A DNA stretch of 36,236 nucleotides, from NCBI GenBank assembly GCA_021731965.1, contig JAKFWI010000068.1, positions 1 through 36,236 on the forward strand, in the 5' to 3' direction. This document shows, piece after piece, positions 1-8,745 of this stretch. Position 1 is the stretch's first letter; every line of letters begins with the position of its first letter. Below the pieces are notes generated by a model. That model worked only from the letters and a program-made list of their open reading frames with translations, had not been told where the DNA came from and ran no database searches. Both the position numbers and the translations under genes were made by a program. Source of the stretch: Hyphomonadaceae bacterium (lineage in GTDB: Bacteria > Pseudomonadota > Alphaproteobacteria > Caulobacterales > Aquidulcibacteraceae).

Positions 1-385
1 TCCCCCGCGTGCGGGGGAGGTGCGCGAAGCGCGGAGGGGGCTTAGGGTGATCGCAGACGCCCCCTCGGCCCTGCGGGCCACTCCCCCCGTGAACGGGGGG
101 GAGATGAAATGCGGGCGCTTGGTGGCGATGAACTTCCTCCCCCGCGTGCGGGGGAGGTGCGCGAAGCGCGGAGGGGGCTTTATGCGTGCGCGCTTTAACG
201 CCCCCCTCGGCCCTGCGGGCCACTCCCCCCGTGAACGGGGGGAGATGAACTTCCTCCCCCGCGTGCGGGGGAGGTGCGCGAAGCGCGGAGGGGGCTTTAT
301 GCGTGCGCGCTTTAACGCCCCCCTCGGCCCTGCGGGCCACTCCCCCCGTGAACGGGGGGGAGATGAACTTCCTCCCCCGCTTGCG
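1..385. repeat. Tandem palindromic repeat block, about 117-118 bp period, partial first copy
   Basis: The segment 'cttcctcccccgcgtgcgggggaggtgcgcgaagcgcggagggggcttta...ccctcggccctgcgggccactccccccgtgaacgggggg' recurs with starts near 133, 250 and 368, plus a related copy at 1. Each unit contains the palindromes ctcccccgcgtgcgggggag and ctccccccgtgaacggggggag. Confidence 0.85.
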
Positions 386-486
386 CGCCTCCCCCTCGCA
401 CCCCAGCACTTGCCAGGGCGCGTGCGGCTTGGTTTATGATGGCCGGTCAGATTTGGGCCGCGCCCGCGCGCCCTGAGGGGGAAGCC

Positions 487-2208
487 ATGCGTCGTATGCT
501 GTTGATCTGCTGTGTGGCGCTGCTGAGCGCCTGCGCTGGGGCCAAGCCGGCACCGGCACCTGCCCTCGTGGCGGAGCCTGCAAGCCTGCGCCGCGTCTCC
601 ACCGGGGAGGTGATCGGTTATACCTCAAGCGGGGCCCATGTGTGGCGCGCCATTCCCTTCGCCGCGCCGCCAATTGGCGATTTGCGCTGGCGCGCGCCGC
701 GCCCTCCCTTGGCCTGGAACGGGCGGCGCGAGGCGATCAAGCCTTCGCCCTGGTGCCCACAAGTGCTCAACGCGCTCGATGGCGTGCCGGCCAAGCGCTA
801 TGGCGAAATCGTGGGGCAAGAGGATTGCCTCTTTCTCGATATTTATGCCCCGGCCATGCCGGCGGGGGCGGCTGCGACCGCGCGTTTGCCGGTGATGATG
901 TGGATCCATGGCGGCTCCAATGTCTGGGGCCGGGCCGAGCAATATGACGCCTCGGCGCTCGCGGCGCGCCAGAATGTCGTTGTCGTCGTCGTGCAATATC
1001 GCTTCGGCTTTTTGGGCTGGTTCGCGCATGAGGCGCTGCGCGCGGGCGGGAGCCTGCCGCAGGATGCCTCGCCAAATTTCGGCACCCTGGATCAGATCCG
1101 CGCCCTGGAATGGATTCGCGATGACATCGCAGTCTTTGGCGGGGATGCTGGGCGCGTCACCGTGTTTGGCGAAAGCGCGGGCGGGCACAATGTGGCGGCG
1201 CTGCTGGTCAGCCCCATGGCCAAGGGCCTGTTCCACCGCGCCATCATCCAATCGGGCTCGTTCCAGACAGTATCCTTGGCCAAAGCCGAGGGGCTGGAGG
1301 GCGATCGCCCCGATTCAGCGCGGGCTGTGGCCGCCAAGTTGCTGCCCGGCGGGGTGACGGGGGAAAACCTGCGCGCTTTGCCGGTCAAGGCCTTGTTCGG
1401 GGCCTATTCCACGAAGCAGCGGGAATTCGATCCCCCTCGCGTGATCGCCGACGGCATCGTGCTGCCGGCCGGGGGCATGCTCGCGGCCCTGGCCAATCCC
1501 GCGACATTCAATTCCGTGCCGGTGATCACCGGCACCAATCGCGATGAAGCGCGCTTTTTCAATCTCTTGCAGCCGCAATTGGTCAAGCAGGCCTATGGCC
1601 GCTTTCCAAAAGCGCGCGATCCGGTATTTTTTGAGAGGCTCTCGGATTATCAAAGCCGCACTTGGCGCGCCGCTGCGGTGGATGAGCCGGCCAACATCAT
1701 GGCCGCGGGCGGCCATGACAAAGTCTGGGCCTATCGCTTTGATTGGGACGAAGAGGGGCGGGTGTTCGTATCCCACCTCGACGAGTTGATCGGGGCCGCT
1801 CACTCGATGGAAATCCCCTTCGTGTTTGGCCGTTTCCAGCATTTGGGGGCTCTGGATCGCTTTGCCTTCACCAAGGCCAATGAGCCCGGCCGCATCGCGC
1901 TTTCCGATGCCATGATGAGTTATTGGGCGCAATTCGCCGCCAGCGGCGACCCGGGCCAAGGCGTTGACAACGCGCAAAAGCCTTGGACCCCCTGGTCTAA
2001 CGCGCCGACCGATCCTAAGCTTTTGGTGCTCGATACCGAGCAAGGGGGCGGCGTGCGCATGATCGCGGATCAGGAAAGCGTGCAGCGCATCGCGACGGAG
2101 CTGTTTATCGATCCGGCCGTGCCCGAAGATCGCCGCTGCTTTGTGTTTTCCGCAACCAAATACTGGAATCCGACATTGGCGGGCGTGCCTGAGGGGCGTT
2201 GTCGCTAA
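487..2208 (+). CDS. Type B carboxylesterase, predicted lipoprotein
   Basis: ORF 436..2208 with internal ATG at 487 giving MRRMLLICCVALLSACAG (lipobox LLSAC). Carboxylesterase motifs EDCLFLDIYAP and VFGESAGGHN. Confidence 0.88.
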   Translation: MRRMLLICCVALLSACAGAKPAPAPALVAEPASLRRVSTGEVIGYTSSGAHVWRAIPFAAPPIGDLRWRAPRPPLAWNGRREAIKPSPWCPQVLNALDGVPAKRYGEIVGQEDCLFLDIYAPAMPAGAAATARLPVMMWIHGGSNVWGRAEQYDASALAARQNVVVVVVQYRFGFLGWFAHEALRAGGSLPQDASPNFGTLDQIRALEWIRDDIAVFGGDAGRVTVFGESAGGHNVAALLVSPMAKGLFHRAIIQSGSFQTVSLAKAEGLEGDRPDSARAVAAKLLPGGVTGENLRALPVKALFGAYSTKQREFDPPRVIADGIVLPAGGMLAALANPATFNSVPVITGTNRDEARFFNLLQPQLVKQAYGRFPKARDPVFFERLSDYQSRTWRAAAVDEPANIMAAGGHDKVWAYRFDWDEEGRVFVSHLDELIGAAHSMEIPFVFGRFQHLGALDRFAFTKANEPGRIALSDAMMSYWAQFAASGDPGQGVDNAQKPWTPWSNAPTDPKLLVLDTEQGGGVRMIADQESVQRIATELFIDPAVPEDRRCFVFSATKYWNPTLAGVPEGRCR

Positions 2209-2224
2209 CGGGTTGGGGGCGCGC

Positions 2225-2485
2225 ATGCCGGCGCAGGATTGGATCCGCTTGGGCTATCTGGCCGGGGCCATCGTGGCGCTGGTGGCCGCCATGGCAGAGC
2301 GCAAACGCGCGGACCGCCTCGCTATGCTGGTCTGCTTGCTCTGCGCGCTCTTGCTGCTGCTGGCCGGGCGCTTTTATGGCGGGAGCCTGCGGCTGTTCGA
2401 TTACGTGGCCTCCATCGGCGCGAGCTTTTTGGGCGCGGCTTTGCTCGCCAATGCCAGCCTGCGCCCGCGCAAATCCAAAGGCTGA
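2225..2485 (+). CDS. Small hydrophobic membrane protein of unknown function
   Basis: Within ORF 2141..2485, ATG at 2225 gives MPAQDWIRLGYLAGAIVALVAAMAERKRADRLAMLVCLLCALLLLLAG... with several hydrophobic segments. Confidence 0.6.
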   Translation: MPAQDWIRLGYLAGAIVALVAAMAERKRADRLAMLVCLLCALLLLLAGRFYGGSLRLFDYVASIGASFLGAALLANASLRPRKSKG

Positions 2486-2557
2486 CGTAAGCTAAAGCTT
2501 GACGAGCGGGCCGCTTATCGGCTTGCCTCTTTGCAATTATGGCTGGAAGGAGGCGGC

Positions 2558-3979
2558 ATGTCCGCGAACTTGGCTGCGGCTTTGTATTTGGTCTCTGGCG
2601 TGCTGTTCATTCTGGCGCTGCGGGGGCTTTCGAGCCCGGAAACCAGCCGGCAAGGCAATCAATACGGCATGATCGGCATGGCGTTGGCCATTGGCGTGAC
2701 GCTGGCGGTGATCCCCCTGGATGGCGTGACCCTTGGATTCATCGGCGGGGGCGTGCTGGTGGGCGGGGCCATCGGCGCGCTGGCAGCGCGGCGCATCCAG
2801 ATGACGCAAATGCCGCAATTGGTGGCGGCCTTCCACAGCCTTGTCGGGCTCGCGGCCGTGGCGGTGGCGGTGGCGGCGTATTATTCGCCGGTGGCGTTCG
2901 ACATCAACCTGACCGAGCCGGGCAGTGATCGGCCCGTGCAGGGCATCCAGGGCATATCCTTGGTTGAGCTGTCGCTGGGCGCGGCCATCGGGGCGGTGAC
3001 CTTTACCGGCTCGGTGATCGCTTTCGCCAAGCTCAATGGCAACATGTCCGGCGCGCCGATCTTGTTGCCTGGGCGCCATGTGATCAACAGCTTGCTGGGC
3101 CTGGCTCTGCTGGGCTTGGTCATTTATCTGGTGCGAAGCGGGGGCGTGGAGGTGTGGCCCTTTTGGGCGATCCTCGGGATTTCGCTGGCGCTGGGAATTT
3201 TGCTGATCGTGCCGATCGGCGGGGCGGATATGCCCGTGGTGGTCTCGATGCTCAATAGCTATTCGGGATGGGCGGCAGCGGCGCTGGGCTTCACGCTGGA
3301 GAATGTGGCGCTGATCATCACCGGGGCGCTGGTCGGCTCATCCGGGGCTATCCTTAGTTACATCATGTGCAAGGGCATGAATCGCAGCTTTTTCTCCGTC
3401 ATTCTCGGGGGCTTTGGCGGGGAGACGGCCGCCGCGAGCGGGGCGAAAGAAACCCGCCCTGTCAAGCAGGGCAGCGCCGATGACGCGGCCTTCATCATGA
3501 AGAACGCCTCCAAGGTGATCATCGTGCCGGGCTATGGCATGGCCGTGGCCCAGGCCCAGCACAGCCTCAAAGAAATGTGTGACAAGCTCAAAGCCGAGGG
3601 CGTGGAGGTGAAATACGCCATCCATCCCGTGGCCGGGCGCATGCCCGGGCACATGAATGTGCTGCTCGCCGAGGCGCAAGTGCCCTATGATGAAGTGTTT
3701 GAGCTGGAAGATATCAATAATGAATTTTCGCAGGCGGATGTGGTTTATGTCATCGGTGCCAATGATGTGACAAATCCCGCCGCCAAAACGGACAAGACCA
3801 GCGCCATTTACGGCATGCCCATTTTGGAAGTGGAAAAAGCCAAAACCGTGTTGTTCGTCAAACGCTCGATGGGCTCTGGCTATGCCGGCGTCGAAAACGA
3901 GCTGTTCTTCCGTGACAACACCATGATGCTGTTTGCCGATGCCAAGAAGATGACGGATGAAATCGTGAAAGGGCTGTAG
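2558..3979 (+). CDS. pntB: NAD(P) transhydrogenase subunit beta
   Basis: ORF 2531..3979; ATG at 2558 after an aaggagg ribosome-binding site. PntB signatures: PVVVSMLNSYSGWAAAALGFTLEN, ITGALVGSSGAILSYIMCKGMNRSF, VIIVPGYGMAVAQAQH, HPVAGRMPGHMNVLLAEA. Confidence 0.97.
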   Translation: MSANLAAALYLVSGVLFILALRGLSSPETSRQGNQYGMIGMALAIGVTLAVIPLDGVTLGFIGGGVLVGGAIGALAARRIQMTQMPQLVAAFHSLVGLAAVAVAVAAYYSPVAFDINLTEPGSDRPVQGIQGISLVELSLGAAIGAVTFTGSVIAFAKLNGNMSGAPILLPGRHVINSLLGLALLGLVIYLVRSGGVEVWPFWAILGISLALGILLIVPIGGADMPVVVSMLNSYSGWAAAALGFTLENVALIITGALVGSSGAILSYIMCKGMNRSFFSVILGGFGGETAAASGAKETRPVKQGSADDAAFIMKNASKVIIVPGYGMAVAQAQHSLKEMCDKLKAEGVEVKYAIHPVAGRMPGHMNVLLAEAQVPYDEVFELEDINNEFSQADVVYVIGANDVTNPAAKTDKTSAIYGMPILEVEKAKTVLFVKRSMGSGYAGVENELFFRDNTMMLFADAKKMTDEIVKGL

Positions 3980-4429
3980 ATGATGCCCACACTTGGCCTC
4001 ATCATGTTCGCGGGGCTCACGCTGATCGCGGCCATCCATGTGTATTGGGGGCTGGGGTATTATTGGCCGTTCGAGACGAAGCAGGCATTGGTCGATGCGG
4101 TGATGGGCGATCCGCGCGCGCGGCGCATCCCGCCTATGTCCGCCACGGGCGTGGTTGCAGCCGCGATCTGGGCGGCAGGCTTCGCTGCCTTGCGCGCCAG
4201 TGGCGCGATCAGCTTCGGCTGGGCTTGGCTGGCGCGCGGGGCCTGCGCTTTGCTGGCGCTGGTGTTTCTGGTCCGGGCGGCGTCCGGTTTCGCTTTGGGC
4301 GGTGCCATTTTGCATTACCGGGTCACGCCAGAGTTCAAGACGCTCGATTTGTGGTTTTACAGCCCTTTGTGTTTGGCGTTCGCGATGGGGTTTGTTTTGC
4401 TCGCTTGGCGGGGGAAATACACTGGCTAA
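3980..4429 (+). CDS. DUF3995-like membrane protein
   Basis: MMPTLGLIMFAGLTLIAAIHVYWGLGYYWPFETKQALVDAVMG...; four hydrophobic segments, starts directly after the pntB stop. Confidence 0.7.
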   Translation: MMPTLGLIMFAGLTLIAAIHVYWGLGYYWPFETKQALVDAVMGDPRARRIPPMSATGVVAAAIWAAGFAALRASGAISFGWAWLARGACALLALVFLVRAASGFALGGAILHYRVTPEFKTLDLWFYSPLCLAFAMGFVLLAWRGKYTG

Positions 4430-4850
4430 ATATGAAGCGAAAACCAAGCCGAATGGCGTATCCATAGAGGCCTTTCTGGCAAGCGTGGATGAAGCGCGCC
4501 AGGAAGATACCAAAGCCCTCATTGCCATGATGCGTGAAATCACCGGGGAGGAGCCAGTGCTATGGGGGCCTTCCATCATCGGTTTTGGCAAATACGTCTA
4601 TCGCTATGACAGCGGCCATAGCGGCGAGGCACCCATCACCGGTTTTTCTCCGCGCAAGGCGGCCTTGAGCATTTATCTTTCCAGCGGCTTTCTTGGGCGT
4701 GATGCCATGCTTACCAAGCTTGGCAAGCACAGCGCGGGCAAGGCCTGCCTTTATGTCAAGCGTCTTGCGGATGTTGATCAAGCCGTGCTGCGCCAGATGA
4801 TCGCCCTCAGCGTCGCGCATGTGCGCGCGGCGCATGCCGGGTGTGCCTGA
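4422..4850 (+). CDS. DUF1801-like protein; start codon uncertain
   Basis: C-terminal part of ORF 4155..4850: KYEAKTKPNGVSIEAFLASVDEARQEDTKALIAMMREITGEEPVLWGPSIIGFGKYVYRYDSG...PITGFSPRKAALSIYLSSGF. No in-frame ATG near the expected start; CTG at 4422 is one candidate. Confidence 0.7.
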   Translation: MAKYEAKTKPNGVSIEAFLASVDEARQEDTKALIAMMREITGEEPVLWGPSIIGFGKYVYRYDSGHSGEAPITGFSPRKAALSIYLSSGFLGRDAMLTKLGKHSAGKACLYVKRLADVDQAVLRQMIALSVAHVRAAHAGCA

Positions 4851-4860
4851 TCAACCGCTT

Positions 4861-4980
4861 GGAGCCTTTTCAATGAAATCGAAGTCGATTTCTTTTTCGA
4901 AAGATGCGCTGACTCAATACTTCAGAGCGCATTCGGACGGAAAACCGCAATTCCATTTTTCCTGAATGCGCGGAAGTGGA
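4861..4980. repeat. Degenerate RIME-like palindromic intergenic element
   Basis: Perfect inverted repeat gaaatcga/tcgatttc, then gcgcattc...gaatgcgc flanking 'cggacggaaaaccg'. Layout resembles the element at 33181-33299. Confidence 0.4.
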
Positions 4981-5341
4981 GCGGACTTGGTGTTATACCA
5001 AAAATCCGCGTGCGCAGACCCTCCGTTACGCCGTCCGCTGCTGGCTGGCGCATCGCCGGGCGCACCCCCGCAGGATACATCCTACGCGAAAACAGCAGCG
5101 CAGACGCGTTGCTCATGCGACGCCCGCCAGCGTTTTCAGCCTTTTGGCTTTACAAATGGGCTTTCCAGGCTAGCCTCATTCCCGCCGCATTAAGGTGACT
5201 GCCGATCAAGCGACTTGGGCGTCGAGGCTGGGGATGCCCAAGATTTTAGCGTGGTAGACACTTTTGGGCGGCCCAGTGCGTATCTCTATTGGTGACCGCG
5301 ACTTGATCGCATGGACGCCAACAGCTTTTTGGGAGGAAGAC

Positions 5342-5845
5342 TTGATAACATCCAGCATTAGAACTGCTGCGATCGCGGTGCTCGCGATCCTGGCAACCAG
5401 CGCGCCTGCGTTGGCGGAGCTATCGGGGCGCCACGCCGATATCAAGGCGCTTGCGGCTGATTCCGACAACATCGTCTTGGGCAAGGTGACGGGTGCGCGC
5501 GTGCAACTGATCGATGGCGCGCCGTTCACGCAATACACCATGCTAGTGGAAAGCGTGCTCAAGGGCTCCGCCAGCGCCAGTGTGGTGATTTCGGTGCCGG
5601 GCGGTGCCGTGTCCACGGCGCGGGTGCCGGTCAGCGAAGTGGTGGCCGGTTCACCGCAATTATTCATCAACAGCGAAGGCGTGATGTTTCTGAATGGCAG
5701 CCCGGATGGGACTTTCGCGATTGTGGGGTCCTCCGAGGGTGCGCTGACGATGCAGACGGACGCCACCGGCCAGGACTTCGTCACCTATGGCGGCGAAAAG
5801 ATCACCATCGAGGCGCTGCGCAGCGCTGTGGCCAACGCCGAATAG
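5342..5845 (+). CDS. Secreted protein of unknown function encoded upstream of the matrixin-like protease
   Basis: TTG at 5342 is preceded by gggaggaaga. It gives MITSSIRTAAIAVLAILATSAPALA|ELSGRHADIKALAADSDNIVLGKVTG..., a clear signal peptide with ALA cleavage site. Confidence 0.7.
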   Translation: MITSSIRTAAIAVLAILATSAPALAELSGRHADIKALAADSDNIVLGKVTGARVQLIDGAPFTQYTMLVESVLKGSASASVVISVPGGAVSTARVPVSEVVAGSPQLFINSEGVMFLNGSPDGTFAIVGSSEGALTMQTDATGQDFVTYGGEKITIEALRSAVANAE

Positions 5846-5876
5846 CCCAAAAACCTTTATCCCATAGGGGAATGTC

Positions 5877-7871
5877 ATGAAGAGACTAACATCACTTGCC
5901 TTGGGTGCGGCGCTCAGCGTTGTCGCAGCCACGTCAGCCCATGCGGGCGGGCGCCTCGAAACCGTGAAAATTCTCGGCCCATCCGCAGTGGCTGGATTTG
6001 ATTTGGTACAGCCCATCGGGATTTTCTGGGATGATCGCTGCAGTACCGTGAGCTATACCATCGACACGGCGGTCGCGCCGCGTGCTGCTGGGGGGGGCAC
6101 CATTCCGATCGCGAACGTGGCCAATGAAATCCGCGCCGCCTTGGCTTCCTGGACGAATGTTCCCACCTCGGCGATCACCATGGAAGTTGGCCAAGTGCGC
6201 GCCATCGGCAATGGCACGCGCCTCTTTGATTTCATCAACGAAGTGACCTTCGAAACCGCGCCCGGCTTTGGGGCCTTGGCCTCTTCGCCGTCCACTTCGC
6301 TGAATGCCGACACGACCTTCACCACCGGCCTGGATGTCGATGGGGATGGTGATTCCGATGTCTATGATCCGGCCGCCGAAGGGCGCAATACCTGCTTTGA
6401 CGCCGATCGCGATGGCGATATCGAGTTTCCCGCCGGTTTTTACCGGGCCGGCACCATCCTCGATAACGACGTGCAATTTGGCCAAACTGTAATTTGGGAG
6501 ACCACACCGACGAATACGGCCGCTGCGGATATCCAGGCCGTCGCCGTGCATGAGTTCGGCCACAGCCATGGCCTCTCCCATGTTCTGCTGAATGTGGTCT
6601 CGGAAGTGGATGGCAATGGCTCCACCATGTTCCCCTTCATCGATACCAATGATTCGGCCTCCGAAATCGGCAACCGCACCTTGCACACCGATGACATCGC
6701 CTGGTCGTCTTTCCTGTATCCGGAGGGCAGCGCCCGTTCCGGCCCGCGGGCTTTGCAGCGCGGGGATGTCCGCTTTGATCGCGAGTTCGCGGTCGTGAGC
6801 GGCACAGTAACCGGACCCGATGGCTTGCCCGTTTTGGGGGCGAATGTGTTCGCAACCTCAACGCGCGGCGGGAATGAGCGGGAAGAGTATGATGACGATG
6901 GCCGGCGCGATGAAGATGGCGAACACGGGCGCCCGGCCTTTGTTCCGCAAATCGTGAGTGATGCCTTTTCCGGCACGACCAATCTTCTGTCCCGCCAAAC
7001 CGATGGGGCGCTGTTTATCTCCGCTGATAATGCGGTGTCGCTCATCAATGGTGATTTCGAACTGCCGGTTCCGCGCGGCACGCTTTACAGACTGGGCCTC
7101 CAGGCCACGGATGGGCGCCCCGTGACGACGGGCAGCATTTCCTTGACGGCGCAAATCGGCGGAGTACTGGGGCAACTTGCCTTCTCCGAGGAGAACTTGA
7201 ATCTCTTCGAAACCAGCCGCGAAGTGCGCCCCTTCGCTTCGCGCCGTGTGCCCGGTGGCTTGGGGATCAGCCGGCGCAATATCAACTTCCTGGTCAATTC
7301 TGACATTCAATTGCGCAATGCGGGCGTGGTGACCAATGCCGGCACCGGGGCGGTGATTGGCCAGCAAAATGTCATCTACGCGGAGCGTTTTGCCAATGCT
7401 TCCGTGCTGGCGCAATTGCAGGCCGGGGCCACTTTGACCACCGCCTTGTGGGATACAACGGTGCAGGACGCCACAATCAACCCCACCTTCCAGCGCGCCG
7501 CGATCGTGCTCGGCCGGCTGGGCGCAGGCGGAACGACGGCTGATGTGCAGCTGACCAACACCCTGGTTGAACGGCTCAATTTCGTTGGCCAAGATGGGGA
7601 TTTGACGCCCCTGGCACTCAGCCTCGTTGATCGGTACAAGGTTCGGGCCGCCCTGGAAGCAGATCCCACGCTGGATCTGTTCCTGGTGCTCGAACAGCCC
7701 AATACCTTCGTGACGGGCCCCTCGGGCATTCCGCCTTTGCTGGCCGTCCAGGCGACGGCACCTAATGCTTCAACGCGGCAGAGCTTCCTGTCCTTGAATG
7801 GCAGCCCGTTCAATGTGCAGACCGCGCTCAATTGGGCGGTGGAACTGCGCTTCACGCCGGCTGCGCCGTAA
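5877..7871 (+). CDS. Secreted matrixin-like (metzincin) zinc metalloprotease
   Basis: Signal peptide MKRLTSLALGAALSVVAATSAHAG; zinc motif HEFGHSHGLSH (HExxHxxGxxH); acidic Ca-binding-like loops DVDGDGDSDVYD and DADRDGDIE; regulatory-like segment SGTVTGPDGLPVLGANVFATS. Confidence 0.85.
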   Translation: MKRLTSLALGAALSVVAATSAHAGGRLETVKILGPSAVAGFDLVQPIGIFWDDRCSTVSYTIDTAVAPRAAGGGTIPIANVANEIRAALASWTNVPTSAITMEVGQVRAIGNGTRLFDFINEVTFETAPGFGALASSPSTSLNADTTFTTGLDVDGDGDSDVYDPAAEGRNTCFDADRDGDIEFPAGFYRAGTILDNDVQFGQTVIWETTPTNTAAADIQAVAVHEFGHSHGLSHVLLNVVSEVDGNGSTMFPFIDTNDSASEIGNRTLHTDDIAWSSFLYPEGSARSGPRALQRGDVRFDREFAVVSGTVTGPDGLPVLGANVFATSTRGGNEREEYDDDGRRDEDGEHGRPAFVPQIVSDAFSGTTNLLSRQTDGALFISADNAVSLINGDFELPVPRGTLYRLGLQATDGRPVTTGSISLTAQIGGVLGQLAFSEENLNLFETSREVRPFASRRVPGGLGISRRNINFLVNSDIQLRNAGVVTNAGTGAVIGQQNVIYAERFANASVLAQLQAGATLTTALWDTTVQDATINPTFQRAAIVLGRLGAGGTTADVQLTNTLVERLNFVGQDGDLTPLALSLVDRYKVRAALEADPTLDLFLVLEQPNTFVTGPSGIPPLLAVQATAPNASTRQSFLSLNGSPFNVQTALNWAVELRFTPAAP

Positions 7872-7935
7872 CCCGCTCCTGGCCGGTCTCCGAAAGGGGG
7901 CCGGCCAACTTGCGGTAAATCGTCAAATCCAAACG

Positions 7936-7975
7936 AAATCGATCGGCCGGCAGCGGCCGGTCGATTTTGCTTTTT
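7936..7975 (+). terminator. Rho-independent-type terminator after the matrixin gene
   Basis: aaatcgatcggcc-ggcagc-ggccggtcgattt is a 13-bp stem with one G-T wobble, followed by ttgcttttt. Confidence 0.75.
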
Positions 7976-7990
7976 GGCGGGCCCATTGCC

Positions 7991-8434
7991 TTAGGCGCGC
8001 CGATCCACAGCCACCGCCGGCGCGCCATGTCCGGGGCGGACGCTCGCGCCCTTGGCGCCATAGGTCGCGCTTGGGGTGATCTGGCGCGAGACCTCTTGCG
8101 CCATGGCTTCGGCCAGGCCTTCCGATACCGCTTTCAGTGCCGCCACGGTGTGCTGGTGTCGATCAAGGGCGGTGCGTAAGCGCGCGCCCGCCGCGATCAG
8201 ATCATCGATCAAGCCGGGGGCCGCGCCCCGCAGCAGGCTGGGATCGGCGTGCACGCGTTGCATTTCGTGGCGATAGGCATTCGCCAGCGTGACTTGCTCC
8301 TCCAGCAAAGCGGCGGGTGCCAATGCGTGCTCCGCCAAATGGGCACCGACTTCACCGACAATGCGCGCCAAGCGCTGGGTCATCGCCAACAAGGCGGCGG
8401 CGTGCTGCGATTGGGGATCGTGCGCCGCGCTCAT
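7991..8434 (-). CDS. Small helical flagellar-cluster protein (FlgN/FlbY-like by position)
   Basis: ORF 147 aa, MSAAHDPQSQHAAALLAMTQRLARIVGEVGAHLAEHAL...; directly downstream of and overlapping the rod-binding protein gene. Function inferred from position only. Confidence 0.55.
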   Translation of the reverse strand: MSAAHDPQSQHAAALLAMTQRLARIVGEVGAHLAEHALAPAALLEEQVTLANAYRHEMQRVHADPSLLRGAAPGLIDDLIAAGARLRTALDRHQHTVAALKAVSEGLAEAMAQEVSRQITPSATYGAKGASVRPGHGAPAVAVDRRA

Positions 8435-8745
8435 GCTTCTTGCTGCGCCGCTTGCAGGCGCAACAACTCACGCGTGACGGAATCGGCCACGCCGATGCCG
8501 CCGGCTTTGGCGAATTCCTTGGCATATTCCTGCACCAACAAGGGGCGAAAGGCGCGTTCACCCTCGCCGCCGCCGCCCAGCTGATCAGTATCGAGATTTT
8601 CGAAGATCGGCGCGAGCAATTCGGAGAGAAACACCGCCTCGAACTCCTCGGCGGTTTTGCGGATGGCGTCAGACGCGGTGGGCCGCTGGCTTGGCAAAGC
8701 CACGGGCACGACCGGGCGCTCAACTGGGAGGAAAGCCGCCATCAA
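8431..8745 (-). CDS. Rod-binding protein, FlgJ N-terminal-domain type
   Basis: KTAEEFEAVFLSELLAPIFENLD...GEGERAFRPLLVQEYAKEFAKAGGIGVADSVTRELLRLQ; follows flgI; no muramidase domain. Confidence 0.8.
   Translation of the reverse strand: MMAAFLPVERPVVPVALPSQRPTASDAIRKTAEEFEAVFLSELLAPIFENLDTDQLGGGGEGERAFRPLLVQEYAKEFAKAGGIGVADSVTRELLRLQAAQQEA

Noticed and set aside
20-439. 139-aa ORF across the 5' repeat block
   Set aside because: It is simply translation of the tandem GC-rich repeat, with a duplicated peptide; no coding signal.
1315-2226. 303-aa minus-strand ORF
   Set aside because: Antisense to the carboxylesterase.
3338-4591. 417-aa minus-strand ORF
   Set aside because: Antisense shadow of pntB and following genes in high-GC DNA; low-complexity His/Arg/Gly-rich translation.
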